Source: OLB7 sp966250335 | Lineage (GTDB): Bacteria; Bacteroidota; Ignavibacteria; OLB7 | Length of the DNA: 64,000 nucleotides | Assembly (NCBI GenBank): GCA_966250335.1 | Contig: CBINGZ010000014.1 | Location: 47,141 to 111,140, forward strand | Direction of reading: 5' to 3' | Shown here: piece by piece, positions 9,070-18,420 of the stretch | Position numbering within the stretch: position 1 is the stretch's first letter | How the letters are laid out: each line of letters starts with the position of its first letter | Position numbers and translations under genes: made by a program | Notes under the pieces: model-generated | Seen by the model: only the letters and a program-made list of their open reading frames with translations | Told to the model about the DNA's origin: nothing | The model's database searches: none

Positions 9070-10035
9070 ATGAACACATCAACGACCCTCATGCCCTCTA
9101 CCGAGATCACGATACGGAACGCGACGTTCAAGAACCCGGTGCTGACCGCCTCCGGCACGTTCGGCTACGGTCTGGAATGCGATCAGCTGGTCGATGTCTC
9201 CCGGCTCGGCGCCGTCGTCACCAAGAGCATCAGCCGGAAACCGCGTGTCGGAAACCCGCCGCAGCGGATCGCCGAGGCGAGCGCCGGCATGCTCAACTCG
9301 ATCGGCCTGGCGAACGTCGGCGTCGATCTCTTCCTCAATGAAAAGCTCCCCCTGCTGATCGAACGCCGCGCCACGGTGATCGTGAATATCGCGGCGAGCT
9401 CGATCGAGGAGTACTGCTATGTCCTGGAGCGATGCGAGGAGCATGAGGGGATCGCCGGCTACGAGATCAACGTCAGCTGTCCGAACGTGAAGGATGGAGG
9501 GCTCAGTTTCGGCACCAACTGCGACTCCGTTGCGGAGATCACCCGTCAGCTCAGGAGACTGACCGACCGGATGCTCGCCATGAAACTGACGCCGAACGTC
9601 ACCTCGATCGGGGAGTTCGCCAGGGCATGCGAGGCGGAGGGGGCCGACGCCGTGAGCTGCATCAACACGTTCCTCGGAATGGCGGTGGACGTCAGGACGC
9701 GGCGGCCCAAGATCGCCACGATCACCGGCGGCTACTCCGGCCCGGCGATCAAGCCGATGGCGCTGGCGAAGGTATACGAGGTGAAGAAGGCGGTGAAGAT
9801 TCCGATTATCGGCATCGGTGGGATCATGACGGCGGAGGACGCCATCGAGTTCATGATCGTGGGGGCCTCGCTGATCCAGCTCGGAACGGTTCTCTTCGTC
9901 GATCCCGCCGCCGGCGTCTCGGTCGCCGGGGGGATCGAGGAATATCTCGTCAGGCACGGGATGTCGTCGGTCACGGAGCTGATCGGCTCGCTCGACACCA
10001 CCATGCAGCCGTCGCTGGTGGCGGCCGGCTGGTGA
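9070..10035 (+). CDS. pyrD: Dihydroorotate dehydrogenase B, catalytic subunit
   Basis: 321 aa from ATG 9070; an ATG at 9091 (MPSTEITIRN) is an alternative and GGAGG lies about 16 nt before 9070. A TIM-barrel flavoprotein oxidising dihydroorotate to orotate. FMN- and substrate-binding blocks are clear: ASGTFGYG, VTKSI, INVSCPNVKDGG, MAVDVRTRRPKIAT with GGYSGPAIKP, IIGIGGIMTAEDAIEFMIVGAS. Lack of a membrane anchor, a Cys-type active site and a pyrK neighbour place it in class 1B (NAD-linked). It forms a pyrK-pyrD operon; pyrC lies far away at 62111. Confidence 0.95.
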   Translation: MNTSTTLMPSTEITIRNATFKNPVLTASGTFGYGLECDQLVDVSRLGAVVTKSISRKPRVGNPPQRIAEASAGMLNSIGLANVGVDLFLNEKLPLLIERRATVIVNIAASSIEEYCYVLERCEEHEGIAGYEINVSCPNVKDGGLSFGTNCDSVAEITRQLRRLTDRMLAMKLTPNVTSIGEFARACEAEGADAVSCINTFLGMAVDVRTRRPKIATITGGYSGPAIKPMALAKVYEVKKAVKIPIIGIGGIMTAEDAIEFMIVGASLIQLGTVLFVDPAAGVSVAGGIEEYLVRHGMSSVTELIGSLDTTMQPSLVAAGW

Positions 10036-10147
10036 GCGTCTCCCGTTCCCTTCCTTCACCTACCCCGCTTTCCCCGTTCCGCAGGTTCGGGGGATGGAGT
10101 GATATAGATTGACCAAGTTCGTCATCAGGCGTGCCGAGACAGGCACC

Positions 10148-12457
10148 ATGAATATGTTCGATCAGGGAACGGCCCCTGAGGGGACCCCCGCGCCCGAGCC
10201 CCCACGGAGCGTCGATTTCGTCAACGATCTGAACCCGGTCCAGCGGGAGGCGGCCACGACGATCGACGGGCCGAGCCTGATCGTGGCCGGCGCCGGCTCC
10301 GGCAAGACCCGCGTCCTTACGTATCGCATCGCCTACCTTCTTGCCCAGGGCGTTCCCCCCTGGAACGTCCTTTCCCTCACCTTCACCAACAAGGCGGCGG
10401 CGGAGATGAAGGGGAGAATCGCCGGTCTGGTCGGCGAGTCGCGCGCGAAGCCGCTCTGGATGGGGACGTTCCATTCCGTCTTCAGCCGCATCCTGCGGCG
10501 CGAGGCGGAGAAACTGGGCTATACCTCCAGCTTCACCATCTACGATACCGACGACTCCCTCTCGGTGGTTCGCGCCGTGATGAATCAGTTCGGCGTCTCC
10601 ACGCAGGATTATTCCCCCAGAATGATCCTCTCCCGTATTTCCGGCGCAAAGAACACGATGCTGAGCCCGGCCGACTACCGGCGCAACGCGATAGAGTTCA
10701 TCGAGCAGAAGATCGCGCCGATCTACGAGACCTACGAGCAGCGCCTCCGTTCCAGCAACGCGATGGATTTCGACGACCTGCTGGTGAAGACGATCGAGCT
10801 CTTCGAGAAGCACCCGGGGACCCTCCTCCGCTACCAGGAACAGTTCCGTTACGTGCTGATCGACGAGTACCAGGACACGAACAGGGCCCAGTACGTCGTC
10901 GTAAAAATGATCGCGGAGCTGAACAAGAATATCTGCGTCGTCGGCGACGACGCCCAGTCGATCTACAGATTCAGAGGCGCCGACATCAGGAACATCCTCG
11001 ATTTCGAGCGGGACTACCCGGAGTACAAGATTTTCCGTCTGGAGCAGAATTATCGCTCCACGAAGAACATTCTCTGCGCTGCCGACGACGTCATAAAAAA
11101 CAACCGCAGGCAGATCGACAAGACCCTCTGGACCGACAACCGGGAGGGGGAGAAGATCCGCGTCGTCACGCTCCGCGACGAGCGTGAGGAGGGGGAGGAG
11201 GTGTTGAAGATCATCGAGCGGGAGATCCGCCAGGGGAACACCCTGAACGACATCGCCGTGCTCTACAGGACCAACTCGCAGTCCCTCTCGATCGAAGACG
11301 CGCTCCGGCGCCGGAACATCCCGTACGGGCTGGTGGGCGGGGTGGCGTTCTATCACAGGAAGGAGGTGAAGGACGCCCTGGCCTACATGCGGCTGGTGGT
11401 CAACGAGCGGGACGACGAGTCGTTCTCCCGTGCGATCAACACGCCGTCGCGGGGGATCGGGGAGGTGACGATGAAGCGTCTGCGCCTCTTCGCCGCCGAA
11501 CGGGCGATCCCGCTCCTGGTCGCCGCCCGGCATCCGGAGCAGATCGCGGGGCTCACCCCGAGAGTCGGCGTCACCCTCTCGAAGTTCGCGGAGATGATCG
11601 ACACGCGCCGCGCGCATCTGAACGATCTGCCGCTGGCCGAGTCGATGAGGATGCTCCTGACCGACTCCGGTCTGCTCCAGAGCTATCGCGACGAGGAGAC
11701 GCCGGAGGCGATCGCCCGGTGGGAGAACGTGCAGCGGATTCTGTCGCATATCGCCGAATACAGCGAGGCGAACCCGAACGCGACGCTCGATCTCTACCTC
11801 CAGGAGATCTCGCTCCTCTCCGAGGTCGACACGTACGACGCCTCGATGGAGCGGGTGACGCTCATGACGATCCATTCGGCCAAGGGGCTGGAGTACAACG
11901 TGGTGATCGTCGCCGGCATGGAGGAGGGGCTCTTCCCGGTCGGAAACGCGGCGCAGGACCAGGATGATCTGGAGGAGGAGCGGAGGCTCTTCTATGTGGC
12001 GGTCACCCGCGCGCGGCGGGTCCTCTATCTTACCAACTGCGAACGCCGTTACAGGTTCGGCGAGCTGAGCTATCCGACTTCGTCCCGCTTTCTGGCGGAG
12101 ATGCGTCCGGAGATCGTGGAGTTCAATTCGACGGCGCCGCCGCGCCCCTCGGCCGGAACATACCAGACCGGGAGGAGCGGAGGAAGTCGGGAATCGTTCT
12201 CCACGTTCCGCGCCACGACCAGGCCGACGGCCCAGCGGAAGGAGCCGGAGGAGAACTACGAGCAGGCGTTCCACGACGACTATTCGCAGGAGCCGAGGGC
12301 GATCCGTGTGGGCTCCGTGGTGACGCATCCGTCGTTCGGCAGGGGGAAGGTGCAGGGGATCGTCGGCAGCGGCGACAAGACGAAACTGACCGTGCGATTC
12401 GACTCGGTCGGCACCAAGCAGCTCATGCTGAAATTCGCGAACCTGACGCTGGTCTGA
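10148..12457 (+). CDS. pcrA: ATP-dependent DNA helicase PcrA/UvrD
   Basis: 769 aa from ATG 10148; a TTG at 10109 with GGAG 9 nt upstream would add 13 residues and is a real alternative. All superfamily 1A motifs are present: Q motif LNPVQREAA, Walker A AGAGSGKT, FTNKAAAEM, DFDDLL, Walker B DEYQDTNRAQ, DDAQSIYRFRGA, LEQNYRS, MTIHSAKGLEY, EERRLFYVAVTRAR. The C-terminus (VGSVVTHPSFGRGKVQGIV ... ANLTLV) is the PcrA-type Tudor-like domain that contacts RNA polymerase. It unwinds DNA 3' to 5' in excision repair and replication-transcription conflict. uvrC is also in the window, but not adjacent. Confidence 0.95.
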   Translation: MNMFDQGTAPEGTPAPEPPRSVDFVNDLNPVQREAATTIDGPSLIVAGAGSGKTRVLTYRIAYLLAQGVPPWNVLSLTFTNKAAAEMKGRIAGLVGESRAKPLWMGTFHSVFSRILRREAEKLGYTSSFTIYDTDDSLSVVRAVMNQFGVSTQDYSPRMILSRISGAKNTMLSPADYRRNAIEFIEQKIAPIYETYEQRLRSSNAMDFDDLLVKTIELFEKHPGTLLRYQEQFRYVLIDEYQDTNRAQYVVVKMIAELNKNICVVGDDAQSIYRFRGADIRNILDFERDYPEYKIFRLEQNYRSTKNILCAADDVIKNNRRQIDKTLWTDNREGEKIRVVTLRDEREEGEEVLKIIEREIRQGNTLNDIAVLYRTNSQSLSIEDALRRRNIPYGLVGGVAFYHRKEVKDALAYMRLVVNERDDESFSRAINTPSRGIGEVTMKRLRLFAAERAIPLLVAARHPEQIAGLTPRVGVTLSKFAEMIDTRRAHLNDLPLAESMRMLLTDSGLLQSYRDEETPEAIARWENVQRILSHIAEYSEANPNATLDLYLQEISLLSEVDTYDASMERVTLMTIHSAKGLEYNVVIVAGMEEGLFPVGNAAQDQDDLEEERRLFYVAVTRARRVLYLTNCERRYRFGELSYPTSSRFLAEMRPEIVEFNSTAPPRPSAGTYQTGRSGGSRESFSTFRATTRPTAQRKEPEENYEQAFHDDYSQEPRAIRVGSVVTHPSFGRGKVQGIVGSGDKTKLTVRFDSVGTKQLMLKFANLTLV

Positions 12458-12689
12458 GGGGGTCGGGGCGAAATCGCGGCACGATTTATGCATCCGGAAT
12501 TGATGGTGCGAGAGGGCTCTCCGGGCTTGAAACCGGCGAAAAAACGAAGAATTTTGGTTAACAGCCTTGTAATCGATATTCTTCTTGATTTGTAAGGAGA
12601 TCCTAACGTATTATCGCCGTAGCGGCACAATTCTTCGGAGTACCGTCCAGGATTTCCTGGCTTCCCACTCGTGTATTCCGCCTCTTGCG

Positions 12690-12697
12690 TATCTTTG
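12690..12697 (+). promoter_or_regulatory. Candidate -7 element TATCTTTG in a 496-bp gap
   Basis: TATCTTTG matches the Bacteroidota -7 pattern and points to the GldM-like gene 257 nt downstream. No TTG lies 19-21 nt upstream, so confidence is low. The gap 12458-12953 is clearly AT-richer than its surroundings, has no credible ORF and no tRNA; a structured leader is possible. Confidence 0.35.
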
Positions 12698-12953
12698 CCG
12701 ACCCTCCTTGCGCGTTGGATCTGTCAACCTAATTCCGGGAATCTTATCGAGACCTCGATACCCTTTGCGCACTCTTTATCCTATCAGAAATCTTGTGGCG
12801 TGCCACATGGTGGATGACGGCATTTCCGGAACCGTTTCGTACGACGTCAACGCAAGTATCCATCTATCCCCGTAGAGACCATACCCGTTGTTCTAAGCGC
12901 ATACAACCAAGTTTGTCGTTCACTTACTCTCCCTCTAGAAAGGAACTTGAACT

Positions 12954-14804
12954 ATGTCCAAAGGTGGAGCTGGCAAGGTATATTTCGTCCTGTACCTTGC
13001 CGTCATTCTCGAACTGTTGATCATCTTCATCGAACGCGATGAAGCTGAAGAGGGGCTGCGGCGGCAGCAGCAGCAGGCGATCGAGATCGTCCAGACGATC
13101 CTTTCGCAGCTCCAGACAGGCAGCGGCGCTTCAGGAATCACGGTCAACCCCCGCGATCAGATCGTCCTGGACCCCAGCGACGACACGAAGAATGCTCGGA
13201 ACTATGTGGCGATCGTCTCGGTAGGCGACCCGCGCGCCTCGTTCGAATACGGCGGCAAGCAGGTCAAGGGAGACGATATCCCCAAGCTCGAATATATCGT
13301 CTCGCATAACAGCAACAGCGAGCTTCTGGAAGATGAGCTCGGACCCGACACGGCCGATATCGAAGGGGGCTCGAAGATCTTCACGGCGGAGCTCGGCACG
13401 GAGGTCGGTTCGTACACGGAGCCCCGTCAGACCTACGGCGGAAGCGTTCCGGCGGAAGATCCGAACGCCTATTTCTTCCTGGATGAAGTGAAGACCGCCG
13501 AACAGGTCGCCAAGGGTGTCCGTGTCAAGGTCTTCAACATCAACTTCAAGCCGAACCAGGGGAAGGGATGGTACAGACTCCGTCTCTTCTCGCAGACGAA
13601 CAAGATCGTCGGTATCACCGGCTCCAAGGCGAACCCGGACGACACGGTCCGTATCGGCAACGTGAAGCTGACGGTGAAGCAGCTGGAGAACGTCCGGAAG
13701 GCGCTGGGCCGCAAGGGGACGGCCGGTGAGCAGGCTCCGCAGGTGCTGGAGTATATCGACAAGCTGCTGACCCCCGGCGCGGGCGCCGACTTCGAGCAGA
13801 ACAAGGCGTACAATTCGTTCAACGTCCGTGTCGACGAGCCGCCGTTTGTGAAGCCGAACGATCCGGTCGCCGAAATTCTCGTTCCGCGCGACACGATCTA
13901 CTGGTATGCCGGCGCTCCGGTCCGCATCCCGGTTCGCCTCGGTCCGGCCGAGGGAACGTTCGGTGTGGTCGGTTTCACGCTGGAGCCGACCGAGGAGAAG
14001 GGACTGGGAAGCTTCGACGCGGTTCTTCAGAACCCGGCCGAAGGAGATATCCCGATCATCGCCCGCGCGCAGACGGCTGCCGGCGAGCAGGTGAAGGAGA
14101 AGGTCCTGAGAGTCTTCAAGCCGCAGCTTCGCGGCAAGTGGAAAGGGCTTCGCGCAGTTGTTGGAAAGAAGTATAATCCGTCGAGCGAGTGGACCGACTC
14201 GGAAATCCCCGAGTCGCACTATCAGACCGTCGTGGAGCTGAACGGAGCGGTGGCTCTGGATCAGGCCGGCGTGACGTTCAAGGATTCGGAGCTGCCGGAG
14301 GCGATCACGGTTCGTGAGAACACGAAGACGATCAAGTCGACGGTCTACTGGAAGCCGAGCGGAACTTCCGACAGGGGACAGTGGGTTCCATTGTTAAGCA
14401 ATGATCCGCAGTCGTCCGCCGCAATCAAGCCGGGTGAAACCAGCATCGCCTATCAGGCGCCGGAGCAGTCCGACGGCTTCACCTATTCGTGGGTGATCAC
14501 GCCGAAGAAGAACAACGAGAGCTTCGGTCCGGTCGTGCTCAAGCAGAAGACCGGTCCCGGCGCGAACGACTTCTCGCCGGTGCAGGCCACGGTCAACTGC
14601 GAGGATTGCGCCCAGTTCGGCGTGACCTACCGTCTGACGCAGGCCGACGACTTCAACTGGAATCTGCTGATGGAAGCGGACCTGAAGAAGGTGCCGCCGA
14701 CCATCAACGGAAAGCGATTCGACCTCACGATCGACATGACCGGAAAAGGGGGCGCGGTCAACACCGGCGTCGTTCAGGTCGACGTCCGGGTCGCTAAAAA
14801 ATAA
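12954..14804 (+). CDS. GldM-like single-pass envelope protein
   Basis: 616 aa, preceded by AAAGGAA at a normal Shine-Dalgarno distance. One N-terminal transmembrane helix (about residues 10-26, YFVLYLAVILELLIIFIE) has no cleavage site. A Gln/Glu-rich helix follows (EAEEGLRRQQQQAIEIVQ). The rest is a large, mostly beta periplasmic region; block APVRIPVRLGPAEGTFGVVG resembles an Ig-like domain, and the end has a CEDC pair (about residue 546). This topology, one helix plus stacked beta domains, is that of GldM/PorM, the T9SS motor shaft. I infer GldM-like without sequence proof, and GldL is not adjacent. Two barrel proteins and an OmpA-type protein follow on the same strand, suggesting one trans-envelope assembly. 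Confidence 0.5.
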   Translation: MSKGGAGKVYFVLYLAVILELLIIFIERDEAEEGLRRQQQQAIEIVQTILSQLQTGSGASGITVNPRDQIVLDPSDDTKNARNYVAIVSVGDPRASFEYGGKQVKGDDIPKLEYIVSHNSNSELLEDELGPDTADIEGGSKIFTAELGTEVGSYTEPRQTYGGSVPAEDPNAYFFLDEVKTAEQVAKGVRVKVFNINFKPNQGKGWYRLRLFSQTNKIVGITGSKANPDDTVRIGNVKLTVKQLENVRKALGRKGTAGEQAPQVLEYIDKLLTPGAGADFEQNKAYNSFNVRVDEPPFVKPNDPVAEILVPRDTIYWYAGAPVRIPVRLGPAEGTFGVVGFTLEPTEEKGLGSFDAVLQNPAEGDIPIIARAQTAAGEQVKEKVLRVFKPQLRGKWKGLRAVVGKKYNPSSEWTDSEIPESHYQTVVELNGAVALDQAGVTFKDSELPEAITVRENTKTIKSTVYWKPSGTSDRGQWVPLLSNDPQSSAAIKPGETSIAYQAPEQSDGFTYSWVITPKKNNESFGPVVLKQKTGPGANDFSPVQATVNCEDCAQFGVTYRLTQADDFNWNLLMEADLKKVPPTINGKRFDLTIDMTGKGGAVNTGVVQVDVRVAKK

Positions 14805-14820
14805 CCATGCCGATTCGGGG

Positions 14821-14853
14821 CGGGAGGGAGCATCACCAGGATGCTCCCTCCCG
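14821..14853 (+). terminator. Perfect 14-bp hairpin after the GldM-like gene
   Basis: CGGGAGGGAGCATC, loop ACCAG, GATGCTCCCTCCCG. It begins 17 nt after the stop codon. There is no T run, so it may end or attenuate transcription, or protect the 3' end, ahead of the barrel gene. Confidence 0.6.
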
Positions 14854-14936
14854 GTTCCCGCGTTCCGTCCGGGCCTTCAGCCGGGCCCGCCTCAGCTAGA
14901 CGATCCAAACACAATTCATTCATACGGACAGATCCT

Positions 14937-16802
14937 ATGACATTCCCCGCAGCTCGGCTCAGTAGGTATGCGGCGCTTCTCGCCCTCGGAGGCCTCGCAT
15001 CGTGTGTTCTGGCCCAGCCAATGAACGCTCAGGACGATCGGGAGCGGACGCGTCTCGACCGCCTCATCGCGGGCATGATCGGTACCTCCCTCGACGACAT
15101 CATCTGGTCCGATATCGCCGTCTATCAGATGCGCGACGACTTCCTCAACAGGCTGAACGCCAGTCTGGAGGCCGAGAGCACGGCCGACCGTGAGAGACTG
15201 GAGGAGATCGGTCAGATCATCCACGAGGAAGGTCCGCTGGCGAACTTCGCCGACGCCATGATCCAGATCGTTCAGGATCCTCGCGCCAGAGGCGGTGTCA
15301 CGGCCATCAAGAAGCTCATCGCCACCAAGTACGGTGTTGAAGAGGATGGGCTGGATGAGACCGAAGTCGGCAACGCCTCCGGTATCGCCCGCGCGATCGT
15401 GAACCGTCGTCAGGCTCGTCCGAAAGAGTTCTACATCATCGCCGCCAAGGATATCGAGACCCCGCGCATCATCGCGCTGGTGGGCGTATCGCGCGACGAG
15501 GTGACCAACAAGCAGGCGGTGAAGCTGGTCCGCGGCGGAAGCGAGGTCTTCACCTACCTCAGCTCCAACCGTACCGACACGAACATGTACAGCGAGCTGA
15601 AGCAGGCGATCAGCGAGCGGAGCTCGATGCTTCCGAACGTCACCTTCAGCATGCGGGATCTGAGCAACGTCGTCTTCGTCAACAAGAGCAAGGCGCGCGC
15701 CAACTATCTGGACGAGAACAGGTACCCCTGGGTGCTGACCGGCATCAGCGAGGGGCGGCCGCTGCGGGGCGAGCCGCGTGAGTCGACCGACGATTCGCTG
15801 GCGGAGGAGGAAGGGGATGCAGGAGGTCTCTTCGCCGGAGGAGGCGACGCCGGTCTCTTCGGCAACGGCAACAACGCCAACAAGATCGACGGCGCCCGCG
15901 TCCCGAACACCGGCGAGTATCCGTATGAGTTCAGCGTCGGCAACGACGTCATCGCATCGTTCCGCGCCTACAAGAAGAACGCCGAGGGGAAGGTGATCCC
16001 GGAGCCGAAGTGGGGTGTGGAACTGAAGAACAATTTCGATGAAATCAACTACCCCTCGATCTGGGGCGGTCGCATGACCCTGAACGCCATCCTTGAGGAT
16101 GTGAAGCTCGGCGCCGTGCTCCCGCAGCCGCTCCGCTTCGGCGACAGCACGATCGCCACCAGCGGTATCGGCTCCTACCAGCAGAAGATCATCGGCGGCT
16201 ACGGTCTTGTCTTCTCCGGCGACTTCTCGGCGCCGCTGATCGACAACTCGGGGCTCTTCAACGTCTACGCCACCTACACCTTCAGCGAGGTCGGCACGGA
16301 TAACATGGCGCTGCAGACCTTCCGCATGGTCAACAACGAGAAGGTGATCGAGACGCCGGGGGAGACGGCCTACCTGATCCGCTGGGCTCTCCAGACCTAC
16401 TACTCGTTCGGCTTCTTCCTGGACGCCGAGGCGAAGTATCTCTTCCGCCTGAAGCTGGGCGGCACCGCCTACGGGGTGGACGACTTCGTCCGCGAGCAGG
16501 ATCTGAACCCGAGAGGGGAGCAGGACGCTCCGGTCTTCGCCAAGTCGTTCAGCCAGACGAAGGCGGGTGTCTCCGGCAAGATCGAGTTCATGAAGAGCGG
16601 CATCAACACGCCGTACGGCATGGGGGTGCAGTACTTCGACCAGTCGGTCCTCACGAACTTCTGGATCCAGTTCTTCCCGAACCAGCGCTGGGACGTGAAG
16701 CTGGAAGGAAAGTATTTCGTGCCGATGCTGCGCGATGCCTACGCGTGGGAGAACGAGAGCCTTGTGGTTCCCTCGGTAAGCGTCAAGTACCATTTCAACT
16801 AA
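14937..16802 (+). CDS. Outer-membrane barrel protein, unknown family (copy 1)
   Basis: 621 aa from ATG 14937. The open frame continues upstream, but only this start puts the signal peptide at the N-terminus (MTFPAARLSRYAALLALGGL, cut near NAQ-DD). Residues 25-320 are mixed alpha/beta and soluble-looking, with an acidic Gly-rich linker (EEEGDAGGLFAGGGDAGLFG). From about 330 the pattern is an outer-membrane beta-barrel, ending in alternating strands (SVSVKYHFN) with a hydrophobic/aromatic tail as BAM expects. The C-terminus (LRDAYAWENESLVVPSVSV) resembles that of the next gene (LRDEPAPWENETFFMISPV), so the two are probably paralogues. I do not recognise the family. It lies between the GldM-like gene and copy 2. 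Confidence 0.7.
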   Translation: MTFPAARLSRYAALLALGGLASCVLAQPMNAQDDRERTRLDRLIAGMIGTSLDDIIWSDIAVYQMRDDFLNRLNASLEAESTADRERLEEIGQIIHEEGPLANFADAMIQIVQDPRARGGVTAIKKLIATKYGVEEDGLDETEVGNASGIARAIVNRRQARPKEFYIIAAKDIETPRIIALVGVSRDEVTNKQAVKLVRGGSEVFTYLSSNRTDTNMYSELKQAISERSSMLPNVTFSMRDLSNVVFVNKSKARANYLDENRYPWVLTGISEGRPLRGEPRESTDDSLAEEEGDAGGLFAGGGDAGLFGNGNNANKIDGARVPNTGEYPYEFSVGNDVIASFRAYKKNAEGKVIPEPKWGVELKNNFDEINYPSIWGGRMTLNAILEDVKLGAVLPQPLRFGDSTIATSGIGSYQQKIIGGYGLVFSGDFSAPLIDNSGLFNVYATYTFSEVGTDNMALQTFRMVNNEKVIETPGETAYLIRWALQTYYSFGFFLDAEAKYLFRLKLGGTAYGVDDFVREQDLNPRGEQDAPVFAKSFSQTKAGVSGKIEFMKSGINTPYGMGVQYFDQSVLTNFWIQFFPNQRWDVKLEGKYFVPMLRDAYAWENESLVVPSVSVKYHFN

Positions 16803-16848
16803 CAACGTCGAATCGCGAACCATTGCCAACGATATGAACGAGGTATCA

Positions 16849-18339
16849 ATGAAGACGATATATCTGTCCGCATGGGAATCGATTCGCAGGGGGGCGACTC
16901 TCACGGCGGTTGCCGGTCTGGTGACGTCGGCCGCCCCCTTCCTGGTCGAGGGACCCTCCGCGGCGGCGCAGCCGACCAAGAAGGAGCTTCAGCTCGACCT
17001 TGAGGATCTGCGTCGGACCGATCCCGAACTGGAGAAGTATCTCCCCCGCTGGAAGATCCTGGAGCCCGATCTGAAGATCAAGCTCTCGCAGGCGTTCAAG
17101 TCGATCGGGTACAAGGTCTCCGAGGCCGACTCGATGATCGTGACCGCGACCTTCCCGCGTGAGGGAGTGCCGCAGGAGATCCTGACGATCCGCGCCGGCG
17201 ACGATCCCAATTCGCAGCTCAACGGCGCCCGCTCCATCCGCGGGACGATCGGCGACGGGATGTACGATGAGATCCTGGACCGCAACTACTCGCACAACTA
17301 CATCGAGCCGGCGACGCCGATCACCGCCGCCGATCCGGAGCGTATCCCGAACGTGCTGCAGCCGGTGAACGCCAAGCAGTTCATCGCCGTCTCCGCGTTC
17401 CGCCAGACGGTCCAGATCGGCACCAGCGGCGCTCATGTGGAGCACAGCATCGGCAACGACGAGATCGGCTATCCCTTCTGGTCCTCCGGTCAGGCGAAGG
17501 TCGGGCTCCACTACCCGATCATCAAGCTGGACGACCCGGAGAAGCGGAGCTACGGCGTGCCGGACATTCTCACGGTGATGCTCGGCGGCGCCTACCGGGT
17601 CAAGTTCGGTACCGAGGATGACGCGTTCCTGGGTGGGGCGATCGCCCCGAGGAAGCTCAACGGCGCGCTCGGCGCCAAGGCGATCGCGAAGATCGAGTAC
17701 CGCCTGCCGCAGCTCAACGAGGTCGGATTCAGCCTGATGGCGGAGATCCCCTTCAGCAAGATGGAGGTCACGACCTTCAACCCCGACGAGTCGGTCGTCT
17801 GGCAGCCCGAGATCATGCGTCGCACCAGCCCGATCAACGTCGACACGGGGAAGGCCGCCTACTTCCTCCGGAACGTGGCGCAGGGCGGGGTCTTCTACGA
17901 GACCTGGCTGAACCGGTACGAGCACTTCTTCAGGATCAGCCTGGGAGCATCGTATCAGGAGGTGGCGCGCGGATTCCTCGGGATCGAGGAGGAGCCGGGA
18001 AGCGGCAACTTCCAGGTGCAGAAGATCGGCGAAAGGGTCAGCCCGAACGCCGTCTCGTTCGAACGCGGCAACCTGATCCACCCGACCGAACTGGAAGACT
18101 GGATCTTCGCGAAGGTCGAGTACCTGAACCAGTCGGGCTTCCCCTTCGGCATGTCCGCACAGCTTGCCAACCGGAACCTGATGCTGGCGGGCTTCATCCC
18201 GCTGGTCCCGAACTGGCTCTTCATCGAGGCCAAGTACTCGACCCCGATCCTTCGGGACGAGCCGGCGCCGTGGGAGAACGAGACCTTCTTCATGATCTCC
18301 CCGGTCCTCCGCTTCAAGATCGATATGTCCGGTTCATAA
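16849..18339 (+). CDS. Outer-membrane barrel protein, unknown family (copy 2)
   Basis: 496 aa from ATG 16849, which has GAGGT 6 nt upstream; an ATG at 16834 lacks one. The signal peptide is long (MKTIYLSAWESIRRGATLTA ... SAAAQ). An N-terminal helical domain (KELQLDLEDLRRTDPELEKY) leads to a module with EADSMIVTATF and EILTIRAGD, then a beta-barrel ending MISPVLRFKID plus a short MSGS tail. The C-terminal 40 residues are clearly related to copy 1. It follows copy 1 by 46 nt and is probably in the same transcript. Function unknown; co-location suggests an outer-membrane component of the same assembly. Confidence 0.7.
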   Translation: MKTIYLSAWESIRRGATLTAVAGLVTSAAPFLVEGPSAAAQPTKKELQLDLEDLRRTDPELEKYLPRWKILEPDLKIKLSQAFKSIGYKVSEADSMIVTATFPREGVPQEILTIRAGDDPNSQLNGARSIRGTIGDGMYDEILDRNYSHNYIEPATPITAADPERIPNVLQPVNAKQFIAVSAFRQTVQIGTSGAHVEHSIGNDEIGYPFWSSGQAKVGLHYPIIKLDDPEKRSYGVPDILTVMLGGAYRVKFGTEDDAFLGGAIAPRKLNGALGAKAIAKIEYRLPQLNEVGFSLMAEIPFSKMEVTTFNPDESVVWQPEIMRRTSPINVDTGKAAYFLRNVAQGGVFYETWLNRYEHFFRISLGASYQEVARGFLGIEEEPGSGNFQVQKIGERVSPNAVSFERGNLIHPTELEDWIFAKVEYLNQSGFPFGMSAQLANRNLMLAGFIPLVPNWLFIEAKYSTPILRDEPAPWENETFFMISPVLRFKIDMSGS

Positions 18340-18420
18340 TGAACCCGGCGGTGTGATGGTATGTCTCCGACCGTGCTCCCATACCTTGGCGGGCCGGTCG
18401 GAGACGCTTGTTTAGCGGCC

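Noticed and set aside
12458..12953. tRNA or small ORF in the AT-richer gap before the GldM-like gene
   Set aside because: I could not fold a cloverleaf, and the short ORFs have no start signal or family resemblance.
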